Source: an uncultured Erythrobacter sp. (GTDB lineage Bacteria > Pseudomonadota > Alphaproteobacteria > Sphingomonadales > Sphingomonadaceae). From it: a DNA stretch of 64,000 nt. The notes below the pieces were generated by a model. The model was not told the DNA's origin. It saw nothing but the letters and a program-made list of their open reading frames with translations, and searched no databases. Positions 45,077 to 53,693 of this stretch are shown here, one piece after another (positions within the stretch are counted from its first letter, which is position 1; every line of letters starts with the position of its first letter). The DNA lies in the NCBI RefSeq assembly GCF_947499705.1, contig NZ_CANMPJ010000002.1:864688-928687 (forward strand), read 5' to 3'. A program made the position numbers and the translations under genes.

Positions 45077-45675
45077 CAGGCCAATTCCGGGGTATTCTTG
45101 TTTTCGGCTGTGCCCCGAGCAAAGCGCAGGAAGTGGTCGAAGACTGCGGTGGCTGCCTCGCTGGCTGCCTCGACTTCGGCGATATCGGCCGGGCGCTCGA
45201 TCCGGCGGCGCAGGCTCTGCCAATAGCTCAACATCGCATCATCGCCGAGAAAGGCGTGCGGCCAGTCATCATGGCCAGCGCGGCGCAGTTCTTTCAGAAT
45301 CGAGAGATTACCGAGCGAAGAGCCTGCGAGCACCCACGCGGCGCCGAGCGTATGGCTTTCGCTTTGCGCGATGTCGGGCAATTCGAAGGGGGTGGAGGAG
45401 GCGGGAAGGGGCCGGTCCAGCACAGCGAGATCGCGGGCAATCGCGGGACATTGCGGGGGTGGGGCGCTGTCGGTCGGGGCGTTGTCGGCAAGCCATTTTT
45501 CGACCGGAGCACGGGCGGCGTATTGCAGTGTCAGGAACTGCGCGTAATCGTCCAGCGAGGTCCAGCCGCTTGCCGCGCGCATTGAACTGTCGAGCAGGTC
45601 ATGCGCGCTAGCCGTTGCCCCGCGAAGCGAGGTGCGCAAATTTTCAGTCTTGCCGGAATAGCCGATGGCCCGCAC
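45076..45675 (-). CDS. bphO: Biliverdin-producing heme oxygenase
   Basis: Opens heme to biliverdin, the chromophore of the adjacent bacteriophytochrome. Heme-ligand His25 lies in LRGATASAHDLLD; a glycine-rich distal helix (VLAGSSLGNLSIL) is visible. 199 aa. The only in-frame initiation codon after a stop is GTG 45675, where GAGGA abuts the codon, so the true start could be a few residues further in. First gene of bphO-bphP. Two PpsR-type boxes stand 12-54 bp upstream. Confidence 0.9.
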   Translation of the reverse strand: MRAIGYSGKTENLRTSLRGATASAHDLLDSSMRAASGWTSLDDYAQFLTLQYAARAPVEKWLADNAPTDSAPPPQCPAIARDLAVLDRPLPASSTPFELPDIAQSESHTLGAAWVLAGSSLGNLSILKELRRAGHDDWPHAFLGDDAMLSYWQSLRRRIERPADIAEVEAASEAATAVFDHFLRFARGTAENKNTPELA

Positions 45676-45686
45676 TCCTCATCAAG

Positions 45687-45704
45687 TGTAAGCCGTGTTA
45701 TACA
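45687..45704. promoter_or_regulatory. PpsR/CrtJ-type box 1
   Basis: TGTAAGCCGTGTTATACA: TGT-N12-ACA, 12 bp upstream of the bphO start. A position this close to the start would block transcription or initiation if bound by a PpsR repressor. Confidence 0.5.
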
Positions 45705-45711
45705 CATCGAC

Positions 45712-45729
45712 TGTCCAACTAAAATGACA
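45712..45729. promoter_or_regulatory. PpsR/CrtJ-type box 2
   Basis: TGTCCAACTAAAATGACA: TGTC-N10-GACA, near-ideal for the palindromic PpsR consensus. 25 bp from box 1, centre to centre, a tandem arrangement usual at photosynthesis promoters. Confidence 0.6.
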
Positions 45730-45848
45730 GATGTGGACCGCTTATGCAAACCGCGTGGTTTACGGACAATTCGATATTGGCACGTAAGTTTGCTCCAGTT
45801 TGCAGGAATTTACACCCGTTCCAGCGAGGGGCCTGATGTTGCTTGGTA

Positions 45849-46151
45849 TTAGCCTTTTTCTAGCAATTTCCCGCCATGGCGGCGTACCGCCCGCTCCAGC
45901 GTGCCACGCAGGAAGCCGAGGATCGCAGGCAAGTCCATATCGATGATGACTTGCTCGTCATACACTTCGATCCGGCCATCGATTCGCTGGCCTGCAGCGG
46001 TGATCAGCAGGTCCATCTGATCCTCATTGGGCCAATCGGTTTCGACTGTCGCCATTCCGGGCGGGAAGTAGCTGCCAATTTCGTGACCATGTGCGTGCAT
46101 ACGGCGGCGCACTTCTTCGCGTCCAAGCTTGTGAGGGAGGGTAACGCGCAT
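45849..46151 (-). CDS. Polyhydroxyalkanoic acid system family protein
   Basis: 100 aa. MRVTLPHKLGREEVRRRM at the N-terminus and a basic tail (RRHGGKLL), with a central beta-rich part (IDGRIEVYDEQVIIDMDLP). This pattern fits the PHA_gran_rgn family (putative polyhydroxyalkanoate granule-associated small protein) often seen in sphingomonads. No PHA synthase nearby. It follows the xpaC-like gene by 11 bp, so is probably in that operon. Function in granule biology is not established. Confidence 0.75.
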   Translation of the reverse strand: MRVTLPHKLGREEVRRRMHAHGHEIGSYFPPGMATVETDWPNEDQMDLLITAAGQRIDGRIEVYDEQVIIDMDLPAILGFLRGTLERAVRRHGGKLLEKG

Positions 46152-46162
46152 CGGGCGGGCGC

Positions 46163-46942
46163 TCAGTCCTTGCGCCCGGACTGGTTCAGTTCTTCGAGCA
46201 GTTCGTCGCCGCCATAGCGGTATTCGAGATAGCGGTCCTTGATCGCCAGATCGTCCAATGCGCCTTCGGCCATGCGGCGGGTGACGCGGTCGATTTCGCC
46301 CGACAGCTTGCCGAGGCTGTCGGTCAGGCGCTCATCGGCATTCTTGCCCGCATGCGCTTCCTTGCGAAGGTGCTCGGGGATCTTGCGGTAATTCTCGATC
46401 GTCTCAGGGATATATTCGCCGACTAGCTCGCGCACTTCGCGCACGCTCGGGTGGTTTGCGTCGACCGTTTCCAATTGCAGCCCGAGTGCATCAAGCTGCA
46501 CGCCCAGATCGTCGACGATCTTTGCTGCGGGCGGCGGCAGGGCCGGGCGCTGCGCTTCGAGCCAGAGTTCGGTGCGGGCAACCATCTGCTGCGGCTTGCC
46601 TTGGGTAAGCTCGGCGCGCTTGGGCACCTTGACCTTGGGGAAGCTCGAAAACACCGCGATTGCGATTGCCGTGGCGACAACCACACCCATGACGCCCCAA
46701 AACCCGATCCCGCTGAACATTGCTCCGGCAATGCCAGCGCCCAGCCAAATCGCGAACACCGCTAGCACGACGTTGCGAACCTTCTTGAGCAGGTTTTTCG
46801 TCTTGATGCCGGCTGAACCCTGCCCGATGCTTTCACCTGGACGATGCCTACCGCCACTGCGCTGCACCTGCAGCGACTGGCCCGCCGCGCTCAGGATCTG
46901 ATCGGATTGGTTGGTCGTGTCGGTCATCTGTTTTTGGCTCAC
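46163..46942 (-). CDS. XpaC-like membrane protein, TelA partner
   Basis: 259 aa. N-terminal hydrophilic region, two membrane helices (VVLAVFAIWLGAGIAGAMF and VMGVVVATAIAIAVF, about 57-100), then a long soluble helical domain (YIPETIENYRKIPEHLRK) that resembles XpaC, the usual neighbour of TelA in other bacteria. It overlaps telA by 4 bp (GTGA) if GTG 46942 is the start; ATG 46927 is an alternative. XpaC was named for hydrolysis of a chromogenic phosphate, but its role is unknown. Tight coupling with telA supports the identification. Confidence 0.72.
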   Translation of the reverse strand: MSQKQMTDTTNQSDQILSAAGQSLQVQRSGGRHRPGESIGQGSAGIKTKNLLKKVRNVVLAVFAIWLGAGIAGAMFSGIGFWGVMGVVVATAIAIAVFSSFPKVKVPKRAELTQGKPQQMVARTELWLEAQRPALPPPAAKIVDDLGVQLDALGLQLETVDANHPSVREVRELVGEYIPETIENYRKIPEHLRKEAHAGKNADERLTDSLGKLSGEIDRVTRRMAEGALDDLAIKDRYLEYRYGGDELLEELNQSGRKD

Positions 46943-48171
46943 CTATCCAGCGCCAAAAGCGATGGTTCGGAGGCGACTTTCGCTTGCGCCTGGGCCTGAC
47001 CTTCCGCGCGGGCTATGTAGCCTTTCGACTTCTCGACTTCGCTGGAGAGCACTGTGACGGTTTGCTTCATGCTGTCGAGCGCGCGGACCTTGAACTCGTC
47101 CACCTCGTCCATCGTGTCATAGATGTTCTGGAATGCGCGTTGCAGCGTCTCCAGCGGGATCGTGGAGGCGGCCGCCTGTTCGTGGATCTGGCCGGTCTGC
47201 TCGCGCAGCAGCGTACTGGTCGAATCGATGATGTCGCTGGTGGTCTGATTGAGCGAAGTGATCTGCTGCAGCACCAACCGCTGATTGGTCATCGCCTGTG
47301 CCACCGTCACAGCGGTGCGCAGCGCGCCAACCGTGGTCGTGCTGGCGCGGTCGACCCCTTTTACCAGCTCGACATTGTTTTTCTTGACCAGATCGAGCGC
47401 GAGATAGCCCTGTACGCTGACTGCCATCTGGGTCAGCAAGTCCTGCGTGCGCTGGCGGACATAGAACAGCGCGCTCTCGCGCAGCGCCTTGGCTTTCTCA
47501 GGATCGGAGCTGTCGAGTTCGAGCGCCTTCTGCTCAAGCCGCTCGTCCAGCGTCTTGGCGATGTGGATCATCTGCTCCAGCTCGCCCATCGCCTCCCACA
47601 GCTTCTGCCGTTCGGTGTCGATCGCAGCGTTATCGAGGTGCAGCTCTTTCTTACCGGAATCGAGTCGTTCGAGGATCGCCTGAATGTGGCCCTGCGAGGA
47701 GGTGTAGCTGTCGAAGTAGTTCTTCAGCTTGTTGCCAAACGGGATGATACCGAACAGCTTGCGCGGGGTCAGCAGCTTGCTCTTGCGGCCCGGATCGAGG
47801 TCCTCGACCGTGCGGCGAAGCTCTGCGAGATCGGTGCCGACGCTGCTGTCGCTGTCCATGGCGCGGACCGGGCGATCAAGGAAGCGGTTCGACATCGCTG
47901 CAGCGGCGCGGATTTGCTCCTGACCCATGCGGGTAATCTGATCGACTTTCTCGCCAAAGGCGGGCGAATTGGCATCTTGCGCTACGAGCTCGTCAACAAA
48001 GCTATCGACCTTGGTATCGAGCTTGGTTTTCTCTTCGGTGGAGACAGGAACAAGACCAGCAGCCTTTTCCGGCGCAACAACCGGCACCGGATCGGGCGGT
48101 GTCAGCTCGAAATCGGTCGCGGTTTTGGTGGCGGTTGCGATTTTCGTTTCGGGCGTGGTTTCGGTGCTCAT
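46939..48171 (-). CDS. telA: Toxic anion resistance protein TelA
   Basis: 410 aa, helical and coiled-coil throughout, with no membrane helix. Recognisable TelA blocks: QAMTNQRLVLQQITSLNQTTS and a C-terminal AFQNIYDTMDEVDEFKVRALDSMKQTV. TelA homologues are linked to tellurite, colicin and lantibiotic resistance, mechanism unknown, and probably act at the membrane with partners such as XpaC. Start MSTETTPE at 48171; a Met at 48192 is possible. A 457-aa antisense frame over this gene is a codon-bias shadow. Confidence 0.88.
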   Translation of the reverse strand: MSTETTPETKIATATKTATDFELTPPDPVPVVAPEKAAGLVPVSTEEKTKLDTKVDSFVDELVAQDANSPAFGEKVDQITRMGQEQIRAAAAMSNRFLDRPVRAMDSDSSVGTDLAELRRTVEDLDPGRKSKLLTPRKLFGIIPFGNKLKNYFDSYTSSQGHIQAILERLDSGKKELHLDNAAIDTERQKLWEAMGELEQMIHIAKTLDERLEQKALELDSSDPEKAKALRESALFYVRQRTQDLLTQMAVSVQGYLALDLVKKNNVELVKGVDRASTTTVGALRTAVTVAQAMTNQRLVLQQITSLNQTTSDIIDSTSTLLREQTGQIHEQAAASTIPLETLQRAFQNIYDTMDEVDEFKVRALDSMKQTVTVLSSEVEKSKGYIARAEGQAQAQAKVASEPSLLALDR

Positions 48172-48353
48172 GCGGTTCGTCTGCTCCCTCATCCGCGCTC
48201 GACTGGCCTCGTGCCTCGCTTCGCGGTCCTGACTGGCTCTAACTGTATTAGTGATCTAAAACACGAGATTCAAGATTGCCCGTTTCACGCCCGGCAGTCC
48301 AATCATTTGCGTATGCGCTTTTTTTTGCCCGCGATTCCGCGTAGATCGCCGAT

Positions 48354-49925
48354 GTGAGCGAACAGTCCGATACATCAGCGTCCAATGAGGGCGCGCCCAA
48401 TAGCGATGGCATAGAGGCGTCAGCTGGGCAGGTTTTGCGGTCGCAATCTTCGTTCCGCCGAGTGTTGTTCAGTCTTCAGAGATGGTGGCGGCAAGACGTC
48501 GTCGGGACGGTCGATCAAGCTCAGGTGATCGAAAAACGCCGTGCCGAATGCGCGATGTCGGAACGCTATCTGTTCATGACCGCGATGAGCGGCGGCATTG
48601 CCGTGCTCGGCCTGCTGCTGTCTTCACCAGCGGTTGTGATCGGCGCAATGCTCCTGTCGCCGCTGATGGACCCGATCATGGGGCTCGGATTCGCGCTGGC
48701 GATTGGCGACTACCAATGGCTCAAGCAATCCGCCCGCAGTCTGGCCTGGGGTACGGTGATGGCGGTCGGGCTGACGGCGCTGCTTGTCTTCATGTCGCCG
48801 ATCCAGACGATAACGCCAGAGATCGCGGCGCGGACTCAGCCCAACCTGTTCGACTTGTTTGTGGCCTTGTTCTCCGCGCTTGCCGGTGCCTACGCAATGA
48901 TCAAGGGGCGCGAGGGCACAATTGTCGGCGTGGCGATTGCGACCGCCTTGATGCCGCCGCTCGCGGTTGTCGGCTTTGGTCTCGCGACGTGGAATTGGAC
49001 GGTCTTTTCCGGCGCGCTGCTGCTGTATGTCACCAACCTCATCACCATCGCGCTGACCGCGTGGGCGATGGCGCGGCTATATGGCTTCAAGACCACGCTG
49101 AGCACGCGCCAGACGCAGGCGCAGAACTTTGCCGTGGTCGTAGTCTTTATCGGTCTCGCGGTGCCGTTGGCATTCTCGCTCCAGCAGATCGCTTTTCAGA
49201 CTAACTCGCAGCGCGTGATCCGGGCCGAAATTGAGGAACCGTTTACCGACGGTTCGGAGATATCGCGGCTCGACGTGGATTTCCGGTCCGACCCGATCAT
49301 CGTCTCGGCGTCGATTTACACGCCGACACCGCGCCCCGAAGTGGAGGCGGAAATCGAGCGGGCTTTGGAATCGCGACTGGGCCAGGACATCGAACTGACG
49401 CTGACGCAGTTCCAGGTCGGGACCAGCGCGAGCGCAGCGCAGCAGGCTCAGCTATCCGCCGCTCGTGCCAGTGAGGAAGCGGCCGAGAATGCGCGGGTCG
49501 AAGATCTGGCGCAACGTCTAGCGCTGGCCGCTGGCGTGCCCGAAGCCGACGTTGTTGTCGATCGGACGCGCCGCCGCGCAATGGTTCGAGCGCAGCGGCT
49601 CGAAGGGGCCAGTCTGGCGGCCTATCGCGGGCTTGAGCAAAGGATCGCAGCAACCGAGCCGGATTGGACCGTCGAACTGCTGCCGCCGGTGGGCGAACTG
49701 CCCCAAGCTATCCCGTTTCAGGAAGACGGCCCGACCATCGCGGGCGCCCGCGCGCTGAGCACTATCGAATGGGCATCGAAGCGTATCGACCTGCCAATCG
49801 TACTGATCGGCGATCCGGATGAATGCGCGCAGGCCGCCGAGATACTGGGAATGCGCGGAGTCAGTGTGACCGTTCAACCGGGTACCGGGACTATGCGCGC
49901 CGAATGGGCATCCCCAGCGGAATAA
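48354..49925 (+). CDS. DUF389 membrane protein (TIGR00341-like)
   Basis: 523 aa, GTG start at 48354. Residues 70-260 hold five or six membrane helices with GAMLLSPLMDPIMGLGFALA and ATALMPPLAVVGFG, hallmark blocks of DUF389. The C-terminal half is soluble, with a beta-rich part and a helical AQQAQLSAARASEEAAENAR segment. Function unknown. Divergent from telA, 182 bp apart, and convergent with the acyl-AMP ligase with only 7 bp between stops. Confidence 0.9.
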   Translation: MSEQSDTSASNEGAPNSDGIEASAGQVLRSQSSFRRVLFSLQRWWRQDVVGTVDQAQVIEKRRAECAMSERYLFMTAMSGGIAVLGLLLSSPAVVIGAMLLSPLMDPIMGLGFALAIGDYQWLKQSARSLAWGTVMAVGLTALLVFMSPIQTITPEIAARTQPNLFDLFVALFSALAGAYAMIKGREGTIVGVAIATALMPPLAVVGFGLATWNWTVFSGALLLYVTNLITIALTAWAMARLYGFKTTLSTRQTQAQNFAVVVVFIGLAVPLAFSLQQIAFQTNSQRVIRAEIEEPFTDGSEISRLDVDFRSDPIIVSASIYTPTPRPEVEAEIERALESRLGQDIELTLTQFQVGTSASAAQQAQLSAARASEEAAENARVEDLAQRLALAAGVPEADVVVDRTRRRAMVRAQRLEGASLAAYRGLEQRIAATEPDWTVELLPPVGELPQAIPFQEDGPTIAGARALSTIEWASKRIDLPIVLIGDPDECAQAAEILGMRGVSVTVQPGTGTMRAEWASPAE

Positions 49926-49932
49926 TTCCGGC

Positions 49933-51666
49933 TTAGGCCGCCAGCTTTAGCGGAACGATCTCGCCTGACAGGTACAGCTTCTTCGCCTTGGCGCGGCTGA
50001 GCTTGCCCGAACTGGTGCGCGGAAGAGTGCGCGGCGGGACCAGTTCGACGACGCAGCTCATCCCGGTGACCGAGCGGACCTTGTCCGAGATTTGCTCGCG
50101 CAGCTTCACCCGCTCGACCGGGTCTGAGACACGGCAATGAACGAGCACTGCTGGCGCTTCTTCGCCATTGTCGGTTTCAACCGCGAAGGCGGCGATATCG
50201 CCGTGGTTGAAGCCTGGTAGCTGCTCAACCGCCCATTCGATATCCTGCGGCCAATGGTTCTTGCCGTTGATGATGATCATGTCCTTCGCCCGGCCTACGA
50301 TGAACAGATAGCCATCGGCGGTGTAGCCCATGTCTCCGGTGTCCAGCCAGCCATCAACGAGACAGTCATTGGTCGCTTCTTCGTTGCGGAAATAAGAATG
50401 CATCACGCTCGGCCCGCGGCACCAGACCTTGCCGATTTGATGATCTCCGCGCGAATGGCCTTCCTCACCGCGTATTTGGACTTCCATATCCGGCAGCGTC
50501 TTGCCGCAATTCACGATGGCGCGATAGCGAGCGGGCCGCGATAGGTCGCGGGGTGTCCCCGACAAGCGCTCTTCCTCGACCAATTCTACGCGGATGCCTT
50601 CGCCTGGCGGCATGACTGTCACGGCCAGCACCGCTTCGGCGAGGCCATAGGACGGCGTGAAGGCGCTCGCCTGAAAGCCAGCTTCAGAGAATGCATTGAC
50701 GAAGCTTTGCATCACGTCCGGGCGGATCATGTCTGCACCGTTGCCCGCGACGCGCCAGCGCGACAGGTCGAAGCGCTCAGCGACGTTGCTCTGGCTGGAA
50801 ATGCGGCGTGCGCAGATGTCGTAGCCAAAGGTCGGTGAATAGGAGAGCGTCGATCCCTCGTTGCGGCTGATCATGTCCAGCCATGCGAGCGGTCGGCGTG
50901 CAAACGCATCGGGTTTCAAATAGTCGCCTGATACCTGGTTGGCGATGAGCGACAGGAAACAGCCGACCAGACCCATATCGTGATACCATGGCAGCCAGCT
51001 GACGCAGCGCTCATTCTCACCCAGCTGCATGCTGGTGGAATGGCCATAGAGATTGTGCAGCAAAGCCTTATGCGTGACGGCGACCCCGGTTGGGAAGCGG
51101 GTCGAACCGCTGGAATACTGCAGGTAGCAAATGTCTTCCGGATCGGCCTCAGGCAGCTCGCATTCGGGTGCCTCACGCTGCTCGAAATCCTGCCAGCTTT
51201 CGCTCTTGCAGCCTTGCTTGGCGGCGGCGGCGCTGGCCATTTCGGCGATCTCTTCGGGATAGATCAGCATCGCCGGGTCTGAGCTTTGCAATTGCACGGC
51301 GAGCTGATCAATGAAACTTTCCTTGCCGCCGAATGTGGTCGGCAAAGGCAAGGGCACCGGCCAGGCACCGACATAGACGCAGGCGCAAAACAGGGCCGCG
51401 AAATCTGGGCCAGTTTCGGCGATCAAGGCAACGCGATCTTCTTTGCCGATCCCAGCCGCGATCAGGCGGCGAGCCGTGACCAACGCATCTTCACGCATCT
51501 CCGAGAACGGATAGACGCGCGAAAGTTGTCCACGCATATCGTGAAAATTGAGACCTTTTTTGCTGCGAGCAGCGTAGTCGATCGCTTCATTGAAGGTTGC
51601 AAATTGCGCACGAATGCGAGGTAGGTCGCAATCGTTCGGCGTCGGCGTCATTGCGGCGTCGGTCAT
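49933..51666 (-). CDS. Fatty acyl-AMP ligase (FAAL-type)
   Basis: 577 aa adenylate-forming enzyme. The AMP-binding P-loop is YLQYSSGSTRFPTGV, then SWLPWYHDMGL, SYGLAEAVLAV, WLDTGDMGY and a C-terminal PRTSSGKLSRAKAKK lysine motif. SWLPWYHDMGL and the early SGSTRFP pattern are typical of FAAL enzymes, which pass acyl-adenylates to carrier proteins rather than to CoA. No carrier protein or PKS is adjacent, so the acceptor is unknown. Start Met 51666 (MTDAAMTP). Confidence 0.92.
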   Translation of the reverse strand: MTDAAMTPTPNDCDLPRIRAQFATFNEAIDYAARSKKGLNFHDMRGQLSRVYPFSEMREDALVTARRLIAAGIGKEDRVALIAETGPDFAALFCACVYVGAWPVPLPLPTTFGGKESFIDQLAVQLQSSDPAMLIYPEEIAEMASAAAAKQGCKSESWQDFEQREAPECELPEADPEDICYLQYSSGSTRFPTGVAVTHKALLHNLYGHSTSMQLGENERCVSWLPWYHDMGLVGCFLSLIANQVSGDYLKPDAFARRPLAWLDMISRNEGSTLSYSPTFGYDICARRISSQSNVAERFDLSRWRVAGNGADMIRPDVMQSFVNAFSEAGFQASAFTPSYGLAEAVLAVTVMPPGEGIRVELVEEERLSGTPRDLSRPARYRAIVNCGKTLPDMEVQIRGEEGHSRGDHQIGKVWCRGPSVMHSYFRNEEATNDCLVDGWLDTGDMGYTADGYLFIVGRAKDMIIINGKNHWPQDIEWAVEQLPGFNHGDIAAFAVETDNGEEAPAVLVHCRVSDPVERVKLREQISDKVRSVTGMSCVVELVPPRTLPRTSSGKLSRAKAKKLYLSGEIVPLKLAA

Positions 51667-51799
51667 ATTTCTTCGCGATACCCGTAGTTTGCGGCGCGGC
51701 CTTACGCGCCCTAACGTGTCCCCGACACAGCAGAAGTCAATTCCGCTGCGCTCCGAATTTTTTCCCATTTGATAAGGACTGTGGCACGAATAAGGCGAA

Positions 51800-52465
51800 A
51801 TGGTTTCACGAGATACCAATTTGTCATCGTCCCGACGCAAAAAAGGCGGCGATGATCGCGGGCGCAAGGCTCGCAAAAGGCGTCCGTTGGACGAGACCGC
51901 ATTGCGTGATCTCGCCCTGTCTTATGCTGCGCGGTACGCAACGACCGGCGCCAAGCTGGAAGGCTATCTGGCGCGAAAGATCCGCGAACGCGGCGTGGCG
52001 GAAAACGAAGATGGCCGCGCGGTCGAGCTGGATGTGACGGGGATGGTCACGCGGTTGATCGAGCTCGGCTATGTCGATGACGATGCTTACGCCAGAGCGC
52101 GCAGCCGCGATCTGACAGCGCGCGGATATGGCAAACGCCGTGTCGAACAAGCGCTTTGGGCCGCCGGGGTCGATGAGGAGGTGCGCGGCGCCCACGCTCC
52201 TGGTGAAGCGGATAGCCGCCGCGCAGCGATCTTGCTGGCAAGAAAGCGCGGTTTCGGAGTGTTTGGTAACAGGATCGATCCCGCCGCCGCCGCCGAGATC
52301 CAACGCGCCGCAAAAGAGAAACAGATTGCCGCAATGCTGCGCGCAGGCCATGATTTCGAGCATGCACGGTTCATTCTCGGTGCAAACAGAGTAAGCGACA
52401 TTGAAGAATGGCTCGCTGAAGCCGAAGAAGACGAAGCTGAGGACAAACGGGACGGGTCATGGTGA
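51800..52465 (+). CDS. recX: Regulatory protein RecX
   Basis: 221 aa; modulates RecA filaments. A basic N-terminus (SSSRRKKGGDDRGRKARKRR) precedes three-helix RecX repeats: LIELGYVDDDAYARAR, GKRRVEQALWAAGVDEE and the C-terminal AKEKQIAAMLRAGHDFEHARFIL. Ends with an acidic tail (AEAEEDEAEDKRDG). recA is not in the window. It overlaps the DUF192 lipoprotein gene by 7 bp. Confidence 0.9.
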   Translation: MVSRDTNLSSSRRKKGGDDRGRKARKRRPLDETALRDLALSYAARYATTGAKLEGYLARKIRERGVAENEDGRAVELDVTGMVTRLIELGYVDDDAYARARSRDLTARGYGKRRVEQALWAAGVDEEVRGAHAPGEADSRRAAILLARKRGFGVFGNRIDPAAAAEIQRAAKEKQIAAMLRAGHDFEHARFILGANRVSDIEEWLAEAEEDEAEDKRDGSW

Positions 52466-52971
52466 GACTTTTTGCATTGTTGGGCGCGGCGCTGTTGGCA
52501 GCGTGTTCGCCGACAGAAACGGATACGGCGCTCGCGCAGGCTCCCGAAAGTGTTCCGGCTAGCGAGGCTGCGATTGAGCGTCATCCGACGTCCGGGCTTC
52601 AGATCATCGAAGTCGCGGTCGTGCGCGGCGACAAGCGCATTGTGTTCAATACCGAGCTTGCCAACACGCCTGAGGCGCAAGCCCGCGGCCTGATGTTCCG
52701 CACTGAGTTGCGGGACGATGAAGCGATGCTGTTTCCATCATCTACCCCGCAAGCGCGCAGTTTCTGGATGAAAAACACCCCGGTCGCGCTCGATATCGTT
52801 TTCATCGGCGTGGACGGGCGGATCAGCAATATCGAAGAGGGCGTGCCCTATTCGCTCGAATCCGTGCCGTCGGCCGGGCAGGCATCGGCTGTGTTCGAAG
52901 TGCGGCGCGGCTTGATGGAAGAGCTGGGTGTCGTTCCGGGTGATCGGGTGGAATACGTTTTGCCTGAATGA
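52459..52971 (+). CDS. DUF192 lipoprotein
   Basis: 170 aa. Lipobox ALLAAC predicts a lipoprotein. The DUF192 core is clear: ELANTPEAQARGLMFRTEL, then SFWMKNTPVALDIVFIG and the final GVVPGDRVEY. DUF192 proteins are small beta-barrel-like folds of unknown role. Overlaps recX by 7 bp. A dispersed repeat begins 2 bp after its stop. Confidence 0.9.
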   Translation: MVRLFALLGAALLAACSPTETDTALAQAPESVPASEAAIERHPTSGLQIIEVAVVRGDKRIVFNTELANTPEAQARGLMFRTELRDDEAMLFPSSTPQARSFWMKNTPVALDIVFIGVDGRISNIEEGVPYSLESVPSAGQASAVFEVRRGLMEELGVVPGDRVEYVLPE

Positions 52972-52973
52972 TC

Positions 52974-53055
52974 GCGCGCCATCCGGCGCGCAATTTCCTC
53001 AGCCCTTAGCGGGCCTGCGGGCGGCCGGTCGGCCTTGCGGTTTGCTACGCGAACC
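52974..53055 (+). repeat. Dispersed hairpin repeat, copy E
   Basis: Hairpin 1: GCGCGCC-ATCC-GGCGCGC (52974-52991). TTTCCTC, then hairpin 2 GCCC/GGGC (53002-53014). Hairpin 3: GGCC-GGTC-GGCC (53023-53034). Hairpin 4: GGTTTGC/GCGAACC (53039-53055). Shares a 28-bp block with copy D. It is in inverted orientation to copy C, 60 bp away. Confidence 0.78.
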
Positions 53056-53115
53056 GTACTCCGCCACCAAGCCATCGACCCCAGATGAGATCAGAGCTGT
53101 CACTTGGAATGGTCC

Positions 53116-53210
53116 GAGGCCTTCAGGCCTCGCAAGGGCGACTGCCCGCCCGCAGCGACGCGACCGTCAGGTCGCATGAGCGAGGAAATCGCGCGCCCGG
53201 ATGGGCGTGC
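53116..53210 (-). repeat. Dispersed hairpin repeat, copy C (inverted)
   Basis: Read on the minus strand from 53210: hairpin 1 (53191-53210, 8 bp, loop ATCC on this strand), TTTCCTCGCTCATG, hairpin 2 GCGACC/GGTCGC, TCGCTGCGG, hairpin 3 GGGC-AGTC-GCCC (53136-53147), and hairpin 4 GAGGCC/GGCCTC (53116-53131). With copy E it fills the DUF192 to NDUFA12 gap. Confidence 0.8.
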
Positions 53211-53265
53211 GGAAAACAAAGACTCTATCTTCACGCACCCATCCAATTCGGCTAACGGCGTCCGT

Positions 53266-53685
53266 ATGGGAATCTTCGGAAAAATCTTCACTTGGTGGGA
53301 TGGCGCGACGCTTGGCACGCATTGGTGGGCCGCGCGCGCCGGCGGTGAGCATGTCGGCACCGATGCCGAGGGCAACAAATATTATCGTCGCAAAGCAAAA
53401 GACGGCGTGAACACCGGTTCCAACATCCAGAATGAAAAGCGCTGGGTGATCTATGCCGGTGCCAACGATTCGAGCCGCGTGCCTGCCGAATGGCATGGCT
53501 GGCTGCACGGTTCGGGTGATGATGTTCCTGAAAGCCATTTGCCGCCGCCGAAGATCTGGGAAGCGGACTACACGCCGAATGCGACCGGCACGGCGGCTGC
53601 GTACCGCCCGCAAGGCGCAATCGAGCGCGGCGGCCAACGTGCGCGCGCCGATGGCGATTACGAGGCATGGTCCCCCGAGGGCTGA
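53266..53685 (+). CDS. NDUFA12-like complex I accessory subunit (B17.2)
   Basis: 139 aa. FTWWDGATLGTHWWAARAGGEHVGTDAEGNKYY followed by RRWVIY-type (KRWVIYAG) and EWHGWLHG are the NDUFA12 signature; in alphaproteobacteria and mitochondria this is a supernumerary subunit on the peripheral arm of respiratory complex I. The main nuo operon is not here, which is normal. Met 53266 was chosen as the family start, excluding upstream repeat sequence. Followed closely by the DUF2155 gene. Confidence 0.93.
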   Translation: MGIFGKIFTWWDGATLGTHWWAARAGGEHVGTDAEGNKYYRRKAKDGVNTGSNIQNEKRWVIYAGANDSSRVPAEWHGWLHGSGDDVPESHLPPPKIWEADYTPNATGTAAAYRPQGAIERGGQRARADGDYEAWSPEG

Positions 53686-53693
53686 GCGCGAAT

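Noticed and set aside
46984..48357. 457-aa open frame on the plus strand across telA
   Set aside because: It is antisense to telA, has a low-complexity Leu/Arg-rich translation and no family motif; it is a shadow of GC-rich codon use.
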